From: Pseudomonas orientalis
GTDB lineage: Bacteria; Pseudomonadota; Gammaproteobacteria; Pseudomonadales; Pseudomonadaceae
Reading direction: 5' to 3'
DNA length: 64,000 nucleotides
Assembly: GCF_001439815.1 (NCBI RefSeq)
Contig: NZ_JYLM01000002.1
Coordinates: 558,001 to 622,000, forward strand
Of this stretch, positions 57,236-64,000 are shown piece by piece; position 1 is the stretch's first letter; each line of letters begins with the position of its first letter. The position numbers and the translations under genes are program-made. The notes under the pieces were generated by a model. That model was not told the DNA's origin, searched no databases, and worked only from the letters and a program-made list of their open reading frames with translations.

Positions 57236-57427
57236 CTACGCACGAACTGGAGTCAGGATTATCGTGCCGTTAGGTTTTACTTCCAGGTCGAGTCTGTCGC
57301 CGCTGGCCAACTTGATGGTCGACAGGAGATCGTCAGTCAGCGGTATGATTAAATCGCCAGTGCCATCAGCAGCGTCCTGGCATTTGACTTCCCAGCTCGT
57401 ATTTTTAACCTTGGGTTTCAGGTTCAT
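57236..57427 (-). CDS. AbrB/MazE-like antitoxin or DNA-binding protein
   Basis: The 63-residue protein has a C-terminal swapped-hairpin-like segment (TIKLASGDRLDLEVKPNGTI then ILTPVR) of the AbrB/MazE type. The N-terminal part (NTSWEVKCQDAADGTGDLII) also belongs to the fold. No MazF/ParE-type toxin follows, so it is an orphan antitoxin or a small regulator. ATG 57427 has GGAG eight bases upstream; ATG 57439 adds four residues. It is divergent from another antitoxin-like gene. Confidence 0.7.
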   Translation of the reverse strand: MNLKPKVKNTSWEVKCQDAADGTGDLIIPLTDDLLSTIKLASGDRLDLEVKPNGTIILTPVRA

Positions 57428-57447
57428 TATTTTCTCCAAGTGATCAG

Positions 57448-57633
57448 ATGACAGAGCCGATTCATGATTATGACCCAGCAGACGCGCTGGTTGATTCGGA
57501 GACCGTAGCTGTCTTTTTGGCTGATGCTCTCGACACCGGTGACGCGGCTTTCATTGCCGAAGCGATGGCCGTTGTTGCACGCGCCAAGATTCGTATCGAG
57601 ACAGATGGCCAAGCCCAGGAGTCATCGTCCTGA
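57448..57633 (+). CDS. HigA-type addiction antidote, truncated
   Basis: The 61-residue product begins MTEPIHDYDPADALVDSETV and has FLADALDTGDAAFIAEAM, the N-terminal half of the HI1420/HigA-like antidote family. Those are about 95-100 residues and carry a helix-turn-helix after the ARAKG-like point; here the frame runs into IRIETDGQAQESSS and stops, so the DNA-binding half is missing. No toxin gene precedes it. A stem-loop follows the stop. Confidence 0.65.
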   Translation: MTEPIHDYDPADALVDSETVAVFLADALDTGDAAFIAEAMAVVARAKIRIETDGQAQESSS

Positions 57634-57637
57634 ACGT

Positions 57638-57656
57638 GTGTTGCTAGTAGCAACAC
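57638..57656 (+). terminator. Stem-loop after the truncated antidote gene
   Basis: GTGTTGCT (57638-57645) and AGCAACAC (57649-57656) pair perfectly around a 3-nt loop, followed by CCTTT. The U-run is weak, so the terminator call is moderate. Confidence 0.5.
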
Positions 57657-57765
57657 CTTTAACGCTGATCACCTGGTGAAAAGCAGCCTCCAGCCCCTCA
57701 GCTCCGTATAGGACGGTTCGCATAATGTATATTATGTTAAATAGCATGCGAGGTTGGCCGATGGC

Positions 57766-58689
57766 TCAAAGCATGTGCCCAGCCCAAATCTTGCGATCGA
57801 CCAGATCGGCAGCAATCTCGATGAAGGCATCGCCGACGAATTTTGCGGCCGGACTGACCCGTCTGTCTGCGGGAAACACCTGAACCAATTTGCGCATTGG
57901 AACGGGGTCGACCAAGGGCGCGGCACTTAGCACGCCAGATTCGATTTGCGTATAAATCGAAGCCAAAGGCAAAGCGGTCAAACCGAAGCCATTGCAGACC
58001 AAGGCGATCATCGCACCGAAGGAATCAGCTTCAACGCTAGTCTTGAGCTTGATCCCGACTTCACGTGCACAATCATCCAGAATCACGCGAAGGCTGTGTC
58101 GAGCGCTTGGCAATACCAATGGCTGTTCAGCCAACGACTCGAAAGACACCGGCGTATCAAGCCGCAGGTTGGCGCTGGCGGGACCTACCAATAGCAGATT
58201 TTCCATCATCACCGGCACGATACGCAGTGTATTCAGGGGTTGAGGGTCATAAGAAATCGCCAGTTCCAACTCGCCACGCTGCACCCAATCCAGCAGGTAG
58301 CCGCTGAAGGCCGAGGAAAATCTGATAGCAAGATTGGGATGCATTTCCTTGATCTTACGTACGAGTGGGACGGTGGCAATTTCCGCTACCGTTGGCGTCG
58401 TACCGATGACGACCGTTCCTCGAAAAGAAGTTTTCCCCCCTGCCACTGAACTTCGAATGGACTCCATCTCTTCCATGATGCGCGTGGCATGCGCCAGTAC
58501 TTCGCGGCCGGCATCGGTAATTTCCATGCCTCGCCCGTGTCGATCAAACAGGTAGGTGCCGAGCTCTTTTTCCAACAATCGAATTTGTCGGCTGAGTGCC
58601 GGTTGTGCGATGTGTAGCCGATCGGAGGCTTTGCTGAGACTGCCCAGCTCCGCCACATGAATCAGGGTTTTGAGTTGAACGACATCCAT
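57766..58689 (-). CDS. LysR-family regulator
   Basis: The 307-residue LysR protein has the winged helix-turn-helix LGSLSKASDRLHIAQPALSR (about 15-34) and an effector domain beginning FRGTVVIGTTPTVAEIATVP. The end (PMRKLVQVFPADRRVSPAAK) is normal. It is divergent from an MHS-type transporter gene 518 bp away, the probable target. ATG 58689 gives the standard MDVVQLKTLIHVAELG start; the longer frame adds six residues. Effector unknown. Confidence 0.9.
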   Translation of the reverse strand: MDVVQLKTLIHVAELGSLSKASDRLHIAQPALSRQIRLLEKELGTYLFDRHGRGMEITDAGREVLAHATRIMEEMESIRSSVAGGKTSFRGTVVIGTTPTVAEIATVPLVRKIKEMHPNLAIRFSSAFSGYLLDWVQRGELELAISYDPQPLNTLRIVPVMMENLLLVGPASANLRLDTPVSFESLAEQPLVLPSARHSLRVILDDCAREVGIKLKTSVEADSFGAMIALVCNGFGLTALPLASIYTQIESGVLSAAPLVDPVPMRKLVQVFPADRRVSPAAKFVGDAFIEIAADLVDRKIWAGHML

Positions 58690-59206
58690 TACCAGGCCAG
58701 CCAGCATCGAGCTCGGCGCGATATGCGTCGAAAGTTTTGTGAGTGTAATCGCATTTGCGCACCTTGGAATGCCCCCGTAAACCGCTAATCTTGAGGCTTC
58801 AAGACTTCCGCGCCGGCTGAGCGCCCCAGCCTGCCGGGGCTGTGCGCCAAGCTATAAAATTTAGGCATATCAGTTAGGCCTGCCTGATGGCTTATTACGC
58901 GTCTGACTCTGCGGTAGCGTGCAGTCAACGTCGGCGCCAGAGAGCGCTCGGCCCACTACAAGAATAAGATTCGAGGGCTCACGCCATGATGTTTGATGCT
59001 TTTTGTCATCTGACCTATTCGATTTCCCCTGGCCACGTACAGCTCGCCACGCTCGCGCCCTCCTCCGCCATCGTCCTTTCAGAAAACCCGGCGGTGAGCG
59101 GGATCACGCTCCTTCGTTAAGCCCAGCAACCCCATCTAGCCAGTCACGTCGGACACGCATCAGCGCGTTCCTCGTATCGCCTTGCTTTGAAGAAAGGGTG
59201 AACATC
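58690..59206. other. Divergent control region between LysR and MHS transporter genes
   Basis: This 517-bp gap has no credible gene. It includes an imperfect 20-bp dyad at 58869-58888, ATCAG-N2-AGGCCT-N2-CTGAT, with 16 of 20 symmetric positions, a candidate LysR or other regulator operator. The region from about 59000 to 59206 reads open in the transporter frame but lacks conserved sequence, so it is treated as 5' leader. Confidence 0.5.
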
Positions 59207-60583
59207 ATGTCCGCAACAAATTCAAAAACCACACACCAAACCACCATGAGCAATCAGGAAGAAGCGCCCAATCGTGTCAAAGCCATCATGGGCGCCTGCT
59301 CCGGCAATCTAGTGGAGTGGTATGATTTTTTCATTTACGCCTACACCGCCATTTACTTCGCCGCTTCGTTTTTTCCCAAAGGGAACACTACCAGCCAACT
59401 GCTCGCTACGGCGGGCGTATTCGCGGTCGGCTTTTTCATGCGTCCGCTCGGTGGCTGGATCTTTGGCTGGATTGCCGACACTCGTGGACGCAAAGTATCA
59501 ATGGTCATCTCGGTGTTCATGATGTGCGCGGGCTCCTTGCTGATTGCGATCATGCCAACCTACGAAACCATCGGGGTTGCGGCCCCGATACTGCTCGTAA
59601 TCGCCAGGTTGATTCAGGGCCTTTCCGTAGGGGCTGAGTACGGCACTGGCGCCACCTATATCAGTGAGATTGCGACACCCGGCCGACGCTGCTTTTATGG
59701 TTCCTTTCAATACTTCACCATTATCGCCGGGCAATTGCTGGCCCTGATGACCGTGGTTATCCTCCAGCAAACCCTCACAGGGGATGAGTTACGCCAATGG
59801 GGCTGGCGCATTCCGTTTTTCATCGGTGCGCTGAGCTCGATCGTTGTGGTCTACCTGCGTCGAGCCATGCATGAAACCGCCAGCCAGAAAGACATGAAGC
59901 GCAAGGACGCCGGCTCGCTGCGCGGCATGTTCAAACACAAGCGCGCAGTTGCGTTGGTGGTGGCGTTTACGATTGGTGGATCGCTGTATTTCTATACGTT
60001 CACCACGTACATGCAGAAATTTCTGGTGATCTCGGCAGGCTTCAGTCCGGAGACGGTGAGTTTCATCATGACCGCTGCGTTGGTCGGCTTCATGTTCTGC
60101 CAGCCGATTTTCGGTCTGCTCGCCGACCGTGTGGGCATCAAAGCGCATATGCTGATGTTTTCGGGGTTGGCCCTGCTGCTCGTCATCCCGCTGCTGTATG
60201 CATTGAAAACGGTCAGCAGCCCATTCACTGCGTTTCTATTGGTGTTTGGCGGCCTGGCTATCGCTTCGCTTTACACACCCATCGCCGGTATCGTCAAAGC
60301 AGAGCTGTTCCCTCCCGCCGTTCGCGCACTGGGCGTCGGGTTTCCATATGCAGTGGGTAATGCGGCGTTTGGTGGCACCGCCGAATACGTGGCACTGTCG
60401 CTACGCGCCCAAGGGATTGAAGAGTATTTTTTCTTCTACGTCGCCGCCGTTGTGACCATCACTTTCATTGCGGCAATGCTGATGCCAAACCTGTCCCGAT
60501 ACGGCTACATCAGCGGATCAGGCGAAATCGAAGAGCGCACCGGTTTGAGGTGCTACGCGAAGAGGCACGTGGCGAGAATCTGA
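59207..60583 (+). CDS. MHS-family MFS transporter (alpha-ketoglutarate/shikimate type)
   Basis: The 458-residue permease has the metabolite:H+ symporter signatures SGNLVEWYDFFIYAYTAIYF, GVFAVGFFMRPLGGWIFG and ADTRGRKVSM in the first loop, then AEYGTGATYISEIATPGRRC. Members import organic acids such as ketoglutarate, citrate, shikimate or proline/betaine. ATG 59207 has AAAGGGTG upstream, and the conserved family sequence begins soon after; the longer frame is dismissed. Context suggests a keto acid or substituted amino acid, unproven. Confidence 0.9.
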   Translation: MSATNSKTTHQTTMSNQEEAPNRVKAIMGACSGNLVEWYDFFIYAYTAIYFAASFFPKGNTTSQLLATAGVFAVGFFMRPLGGWIFGWIADTRGRKVSMVISVFMMCAGSLLIAIMPTYETIGVAAPILLVIARLIQGLSVGAEYGTGATYISEIATPGRRCFYGSFQYFTIIAGQLLALMTVVILQQTLTGDELRQWGWRIPFFIGALSSIVVVYLRRAMHETASQKDMKRKDAGSLRGMFKHKRAVALVVAFTIGGSLYFYTFTTYMQKFLVISAGFSPETVSFIMTAALVGFMFCQPIFGLLADRVGIKAHMLMFSGLALLLVIPLLYALKTVSSPFTAFLLVFGGLAIASLYTPIAGIVKAELFPPAVRALGVGFPYAVGNAAFGGTAEYVALSLRAQGIEEYFFFYVAAVVTITFIAAMLMPNLSRYGYISGSGEIEERTGLRCYAKRHVARI

Positions 60584-60659
60584 TTAAACAGCACGATATG
60601 GGCCCATTGCAGCCCGCTGGAGTTTCCTTGTCCCGGAGCGCTTCCATAGGCCCAACGTA

Positions 60660-61553
60660 TCACCCCCTGGCTTTCAACTGGTTGACCAACGCTTCCACCA
60701 GCGGATTCGGACGCAGTGTATTCCAGGCCACGGCAGTCGTGACGACATTGAGCGTCTGGCTCAGCGGGCGCAATACCACGTTGCTGGGCGCCAGTTTCTT
60801 CATCGATGCCGGTACCAACGCAATACCCTGGCCGCAACTGACGAACGCGATTTGCGATGCCACCGAACGGACTTCGTGCAGGACCCGCGGAGAAAATCCG
60901 CTGGCGCGGCAGGTGGCAATCAGATTGTCGAAATACACCGGGCTGACGTTGCGAGAAAACATCACTAACGGTTCGGTAGCCAGGCTGGCCAGGCTGATTC
61001 GCTTGCGTGACGCCAGTGGATGATCGACGGGCAGCGCGACCATCAGGCGATCCTCCGTTAACGCAAATGACTGGATCGAAGCACCAAAGTCACCGTCGAG
61101 GCGAGCAAAGGCCAGATCGATTTCTCCCGCCTCCAGTGCCGGAATCGCCTCGACGCTGTCGATTTCCCGAACGGATACGGTGAGCTGCGGATACTGGGTT
61201 TTCAGTTGGTCGATCACGCCAGGCAGAACATCGAACATGGCCGTGGAAATTGCGCCGATGGTCAGCATTCCGGACTGCCCCGCCACCGCCTCTTCCACCG
61301 CGAGCTCCAAACGCTGCAGTTGGTCGGCAAATTTGCGCACGGCTGGCAGAATCGCAGCGCCGACCGGGGTCAACCTGGCACCACGGCGCGAACGTTCGAA
61401 CAGCGTGACTTTGAGTGCCTGTTCAAGGATCTGGATTTGCTCGCTCAACGGTGGCTGCGACATGCCAAGGCGTTTGGCGGCGCGGCCGAAATTCTGTTCC
61501 TCGGCCACCGCCAGAAACAACCACAGATGACGAATCAGGCGAAAATTGATCAT
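60660..61553 (-). CDS. LysR-family regulator
   Basis: The 297-residue protein begins MINFRLIRHLWLFLAVAEEQ and has the helix-turn-helix NFGRAAKRLGMSQPPLSEQI. The effector domain starts SGMLTIGAISTAMFDVLP. It belongs to the CbbR/CatR-like group that often controls aromatic or organic-acid operons. It is divergent from the RraA/aminotransferase operon (start 61657), the likely target. ATG 61553 restores the conserved N-terminus; the longer frame adds 35 residues. Confidence 0.9.
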   Translation of the reverse strand: MINFRLIRHLWLFLAVAEEQNFGRAAKRLGMSQPPLSEQIQILEQALKVTLFERSRRGARLTPVGAAILPAVRKFADQLQRLELAVEEAVAGQSGMLTIGAISTAMFDVLPGVIDQLKTQYPQLTVSVREIDSVEAIPALEAGEIDLAFARLDGDFGASIQSFALTEDRLMVALPVDHPLASRKRISLASLATEPLVMFSRNVSPVYFDNLIATCRASGFSPRVLHEVRSVASQIAFVSCGQGIALVPASMKKLAPSNVVLRPLSQTLNVVTTAVAWNTLRPNPLVEALVNQLKARG

Positions 61554-61561
61554 GGAATACC

Positions 61562-61607
61562 ATAGGTTCAACGTATGTAATACATCCGTGATTCGTAATA
61601 TACCTAT
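61562..61607. promoter_or_regulatory. Candidate LysR operator between regulator and aldolase operon
   Basis: ATAGGT (61562-61567) and ACCTAT (61602-61607) form an outer dyad. Inside, ATGTA-A-TACAT (61575-61585) is a perfect 11-bp palindrome. The sites lie in the 103-bp divergent gap, where a LysR protein would bind. The binding itself is inferred. Confidence 0.4.
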
Positions 61608-61656
61608 CAAATCCTCTCGCTGACACTGGGCGCCTCCGCTATCAAGGGGCTCCTCC

Positions 61657-62325
61657 ATGAATCAAGCTCATTTACTCCAACGCCTGGCATTGCTCGACAC
61701 CAACACCGTGTCCGATGCACTCGATTTCCTCGGTTTGCCCGGCGCCGCCGTCGGGCTGCGCCCGCTCTGGAACTGCCCGAAAATCGTCGGCCGCGCCAGC
61801 ACCGTGCTGCTGGCGGCAAAGACCGACAACGCCGCGACGGTGCACCTGATCACCCCGGTTATCGAACGGATCGACAGCGATGATCGGGTGCTGGTGATCG
61901 CCGGCGGGCTTGACGGCGTGTCCTGCTGGGGCGACATCCTCGCCAACGCGGCGGTGGGCAAGCAGATACGCGGCACGGTGATCGATGGCTACAGCCGTGA
62001 CATCGACGGCAGCGCGGCGATTGGGTACCCGGTGTATGGCCGGGGCGTGACCATGGTCAGCGCGCGCAATCGGGTCATCCAGATCGATTCGGCCGTGACC
62101 CTGGACATCGCCGGCGTGTCTGTCAGCGAGGACGACTTTGTCATCGCCGACAGTTGCGGGACCGTCTTCGTGCCCCAGGCCCATATCGAAAAAGTGCTCG
62201 ACCTGGGCGAACGCATCGCCCGCCGGCAGGACGGTATGGTCGAGGCCGTCCGCGGCGGCCGCTCGGTCGCCGAGGTCATGCATGACAGCCAGTTCGAAGC
62301 CATCCAGGTGGAGCACGCACAATGA
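61657..62325 (+). CDS. RraA-like aldolase (HMG/CHA aldolase type)
   Basis: The 222-residue protein belongs to the RraA/dimethylmenaquinone methyltransferase fold. It has GDILANAAVGKQIRGTVIDG and Arg114-Asp115 in the SRD motif that in 4-hydroxy-4-methyl-2-oxoglutarate aldolase binds pyruvate and metal. That enzyme splits HMG or 4-carboxy-4-hydroxy-2-oxoadipate to pyruvate plus an oxo acid. True RraA binds RNase E and is usually shorter (about 160). The gene overlaps the aminotransferase start by four bases, pointing to a metabolic role. Confidence 0.82.
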   Translation: MNQAHLLQRLALLDTNTVSDALDFLGLPGAAVGLRPLWNCPKIVGRASTVLLAAKTDNAATVHLITPVIERIDSDDRVLVIAGGLDGVSCWGDILANAAVGKQIRGTVIDGYSRDIDGSAAIGYPVYGRGVTMVSARNRVIQIDSAVTLDIAGVSVSEDDFVIADSCGTVFVPQAHIEKVLDLGERIARRQDGMVEAVRGGRSVAEVMHDSQFEAIQVEHAQ

Positions 62326-63563
62326 ATGTCACAAACGAGGCCGTCGACGTGAACATTGAGATCCAACGCTTGAACCCACGCCTGGCGAGTGCCCAGCCTT
62401 CGGCGACCTACCGCATCATGGATCGGGTGGCGGAACGCCGGACGCACGGCGCGAACATTATCTCCCTGTGCGCCGGCGAGCCGGATTTCGATACGCCAGG
62501 GCACATTCGCCAAGCGGCGATCAAGGCAATTGAGCAAGGCCACACGCGCTACACCCAGGTGGCCGGCGTGCGCTCATTGCGTGAAGCGGTGGCCGCCAAG
62601 TTTCGCCACGAAAATGGCTTGGACGTTGACTGGCAAGACACCCTGGTCTGCAACGGCGGCAAGCAGGTGATCTACAACGCGCTGGCCGCAACGCTGGACG
62701 AGGGCGATCAAGTCATCGTGCCGGCGCCCTATTGGGTCAGTTATCCCGAAATGGTCCAGTTGTGCGGTGGCGAGCCGCGGATCGTGACGTGCCACGCCGA
62801 CAGCGGCTTCAAGCTGACGCCTGCGGCATTGGCCGAGGCGATCACGCCGAAGACGCGATGGCTGCTCCTCAATTCACCGTCCAACCCGACCGGGGCCGTG
62901 TACAGCCGCGACGAGTTGCTCGCCTTGGCGCACGTGCTACTGGCCCATCCCCACGTGCTGATACTGGCGGATGACATCTATGAGCACCTGATCTTCGACG
63001 ATCAGGTCTTTCATACGCTGGCAGCGGTGGAACCGCGACTGGCCCCGCGAACCCTGACCATGAACGGCGTTTCCAAAGCCTACGCCATGACCGGCTGGCG
63101 TATCGGTTTTGCCACCGGGCCGCGCTGGCTGCTGCAAGCCATGGAGAAGCTTCAGGGCCAGCAAACCTCGGGGGCCTGCTCCATTTCCCAGCAAGCGGCA
63201 CTGGCCGCGCTGACCGGGCCGAAGGATTTCATTCAGCACAGCCGCGCCGCGTTCCAGGCGCGTCGCGACATGATGGTCGCGCTGCTCAATGCCACGCCGG
63301 GCCTGGAATGCGCCAGCCCTGGCGGCGCGTTTTATGCGTTCGCCTCCTGCGCCGGCGTGATGGGTCGCACCTCGCCTGCAGGACGGCGGTTGCTCACCGA
63401 TGAGGACGTCGCCCACGCCTTGCTCGATGAAGCGAACGTGGCGGTGGTCCATGGCAGCGCGTTCGGCCTCGGCCCTTACCTTCGCATCGCCTACGCCTTG
63501 GATGATGCTTCCTTGCGCCAGGCCTGCGAGGCAATCCGGCGCTTTTGCGAGGCCTTGCGCTGA
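62322..63563 (+). CDS. Class I/II PLP aminotransferase (AspC-like)
   Basis: The 413-residue enzyme has LCAGEPDFDTPGHIRQAA, LNSPSNPTGAVYS and the PLP Lys252 in NGVSKAYAMTGWRIGFATGP, with the C-terminal Arg region YLRIAYALDDA. It transaminates an amino acid with 2-oxoglutarate or similar. ATG 62322 overlaps the aldolase stop by four bases (ATGA). Together with the aldolase and nearby organic-acid importer it may convert a 4-hydroxy-substituted amino acid to a keto acid for aldol cleavage. Substrate unknown. Confidence 0.9.
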   Translation: MNVTNEAVDVNIEIQRLNPRLASAQPSATYRIMDRVAERRTHGANIISLCAGEPDFDTPGHIRQAAIKAIEQGHTRYTQVAGVRSLREAVAAKFRHENGLDVDWQDTLVCNGGKQVIYNALAATLDEGDQVIVPAPYWVSYPEMVQLCGGEPRIVTCHADSGFKLTPAALAEAITPKTRWLLLNSPSNPTGAVYSRDELLALAHVLLAHPHVLILADDIYEHLIFDDQVFHTLAAVEPRLAPRTLTMNGVSKAYAMTGWRIGFATGPRWLLQAMEKLQGQQTSGACSISQQAALAALTGPKDFIQHSRAAFQARRDMMVALLNATPGLECASPGGAFYAFASCAGVMGRTSPAGRRLLTDEDVAHALLDEANVAVVHGSAFGLGPYLRIAYALDDASLRQACEAIRRFCEALR

Positions 63564-63627
63564 CCGGGCCGGACGAACAGACTCGGCGGATCGGCATCGA
63601 ATCACTTCCTACCGGGTCTGACTGCGC

Positions 63628-64000
63628 ATGATTACCTTCAAACAACTGGAAGCCATTTATTGGATCGTCGAACTGGGCAATTTCGAGTCGGCGGCCATGA
63701 AGCTGAACATGTCCCAGTCGGCCATCTCCAAGCGTATCCAGGAACTGGAAGAAGTGTTCGACATGCCCATCTTCGACCGTTCCAGGCGCAGCGCCCGACT
63801 CACCGAGAAAGGCGCCGAGCTGTTCGAGGAAGCGTCGCAGATCCTGCGCCAGCGCGACTTTCTGCTTGAGCGCATCAGCGCCAGGGAAGTGCTGGTCAGG
63901 CGCTTTCGTATCGGCGTGACCGAATTGACCGCCATCACTTGGTTGCCGGCGCTGATCGAAGCCATTCGCAGCGCCTACCCGAAAGTGGTGCTGGAACCTT
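63628..64000 (+). CDS. LysR-family regulator, N-terminal part (runs off the window)
   Basis: The first 124 codons encode MITFKQLEAIYWIVELGNFE and the helix-turn-helix ESAAMKLNMSQSAISKRIQE, then a linker and the start of the effector domain (RRFRIGVTELTAITWLPALI). The gene continues past 64000. It follows the aminotransferase by 64 bp on the same strand and may be part of that unit or start independently. Confidence 0.88.
   Translation, partial: MITFKQLEAIYWIVELGNFESAAMKLNMSQSAISKRIQELEEVFDMPIFDRSRRSARLTEKGAELFEEASQILRQRDFLLERISAREVLVRRFRIGVTELTAITWLPALIEAIRSAYPKVVLEP

Noticed and set aside
1..64000. CRISPR arrays, tRNA or rRNA genes, complete insertion sequences
   Set aside because: No regularly spaced direct repeats, no cloverleaf candidate and no transposase frame were seen by reading; a covariance-model search was not possible.

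Overview
The window reads as a chromosomal segment of a Pseudomonas of the P. fluorescens group. This rests on high GC, a REP-type GTGGGAGGGGGC motif, the Pseudomonas-style arn operon, the isoleucine/valine acyl-CoA cluster, and many LysR and two-component genes. No rRNA, tRNA, CRISPR array or complete insertion sequence was seen.

Layout. 1-123: end of an SDR gene. About 128-676: a MITE-like repeat with near-identical terminal inverted repeats and a large internal cruciform. 681-4513: sugar-diacid/glycerate module (MFS transporter, CdaR-type regulator, glycerate kinase). 4498-7509: secreted alpha/beta hydrolase, YhhY-like acetyltransferase and an aspartate/glutamate racemase broken by a one-base deletion at its catalytic Cys codon. 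7778-9370: a decayed terpene locus in which the front of a class I terpene synthase is joined out of frame to the back of a cytochrome P450, followed by a frameshifted third ORF. 9409-12108: small conserved protein, DUF3313-type lipoprotein, DUF1254/DUF1214 protein.

12219-26559 is a signalling island: two single-domain receivers, a 1167-aa hybrid kinase with three receivers, CheR, receiver-less CheB, a receiver-kinase, and a two-gene operon of a double-domain KaiC-like ATPase and a hybrid kinase with a degenerate receiver. A lower-GC gene for a 1269-residue toxin-like protein lies inside it; its C-terminus carries a caspase-clan-like His-Gly/Cys pair. A TPR/HEAT-type membrane-anchored protein follows.

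27965-35865: branched-chain acyl-CoA catabolism. Acyl-CoA ligase, SDR, thiolase, acyl-CoA dehydrogenase and enoyl-CoA hydratase (isoleucine branch) converge on a second dehydrogenase and a 3-hydroxyisobutyryl-CoA hydrolase (valine branch) across a perfect palindrome. 35995-37091: HPP membrane protein and a small unknown gene. 37336-46650: arnC-A-D-T-E-F-ugd plus a second ArnT-like glycosyltransferase, making and transferring 4-amino-4-deoxy-L-arabinose to lipid A; arnB is not at the head. 47050-51867: periplasmic unknown, lone tyrosine recombinase, Bcr/CflA exporter, chemoreceptor.

52040-56998: a deoxyribose catabolism regulon (deoK, deoP, deoX, deoR, deoC) with three 16-bp sites matching the E. 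coli DeoR operator, one before deoK and two between deoR and deoC. 57236-57633: two orphan antitoxin-like genes. 57766-64000: LysR and MHS-type transporter; LysR and an RraA-type aldolase plus aminotransferase operon, suggesting uptake, transamination and aldol cleavage of a substituted amino acid; then the start of another LysR gene.
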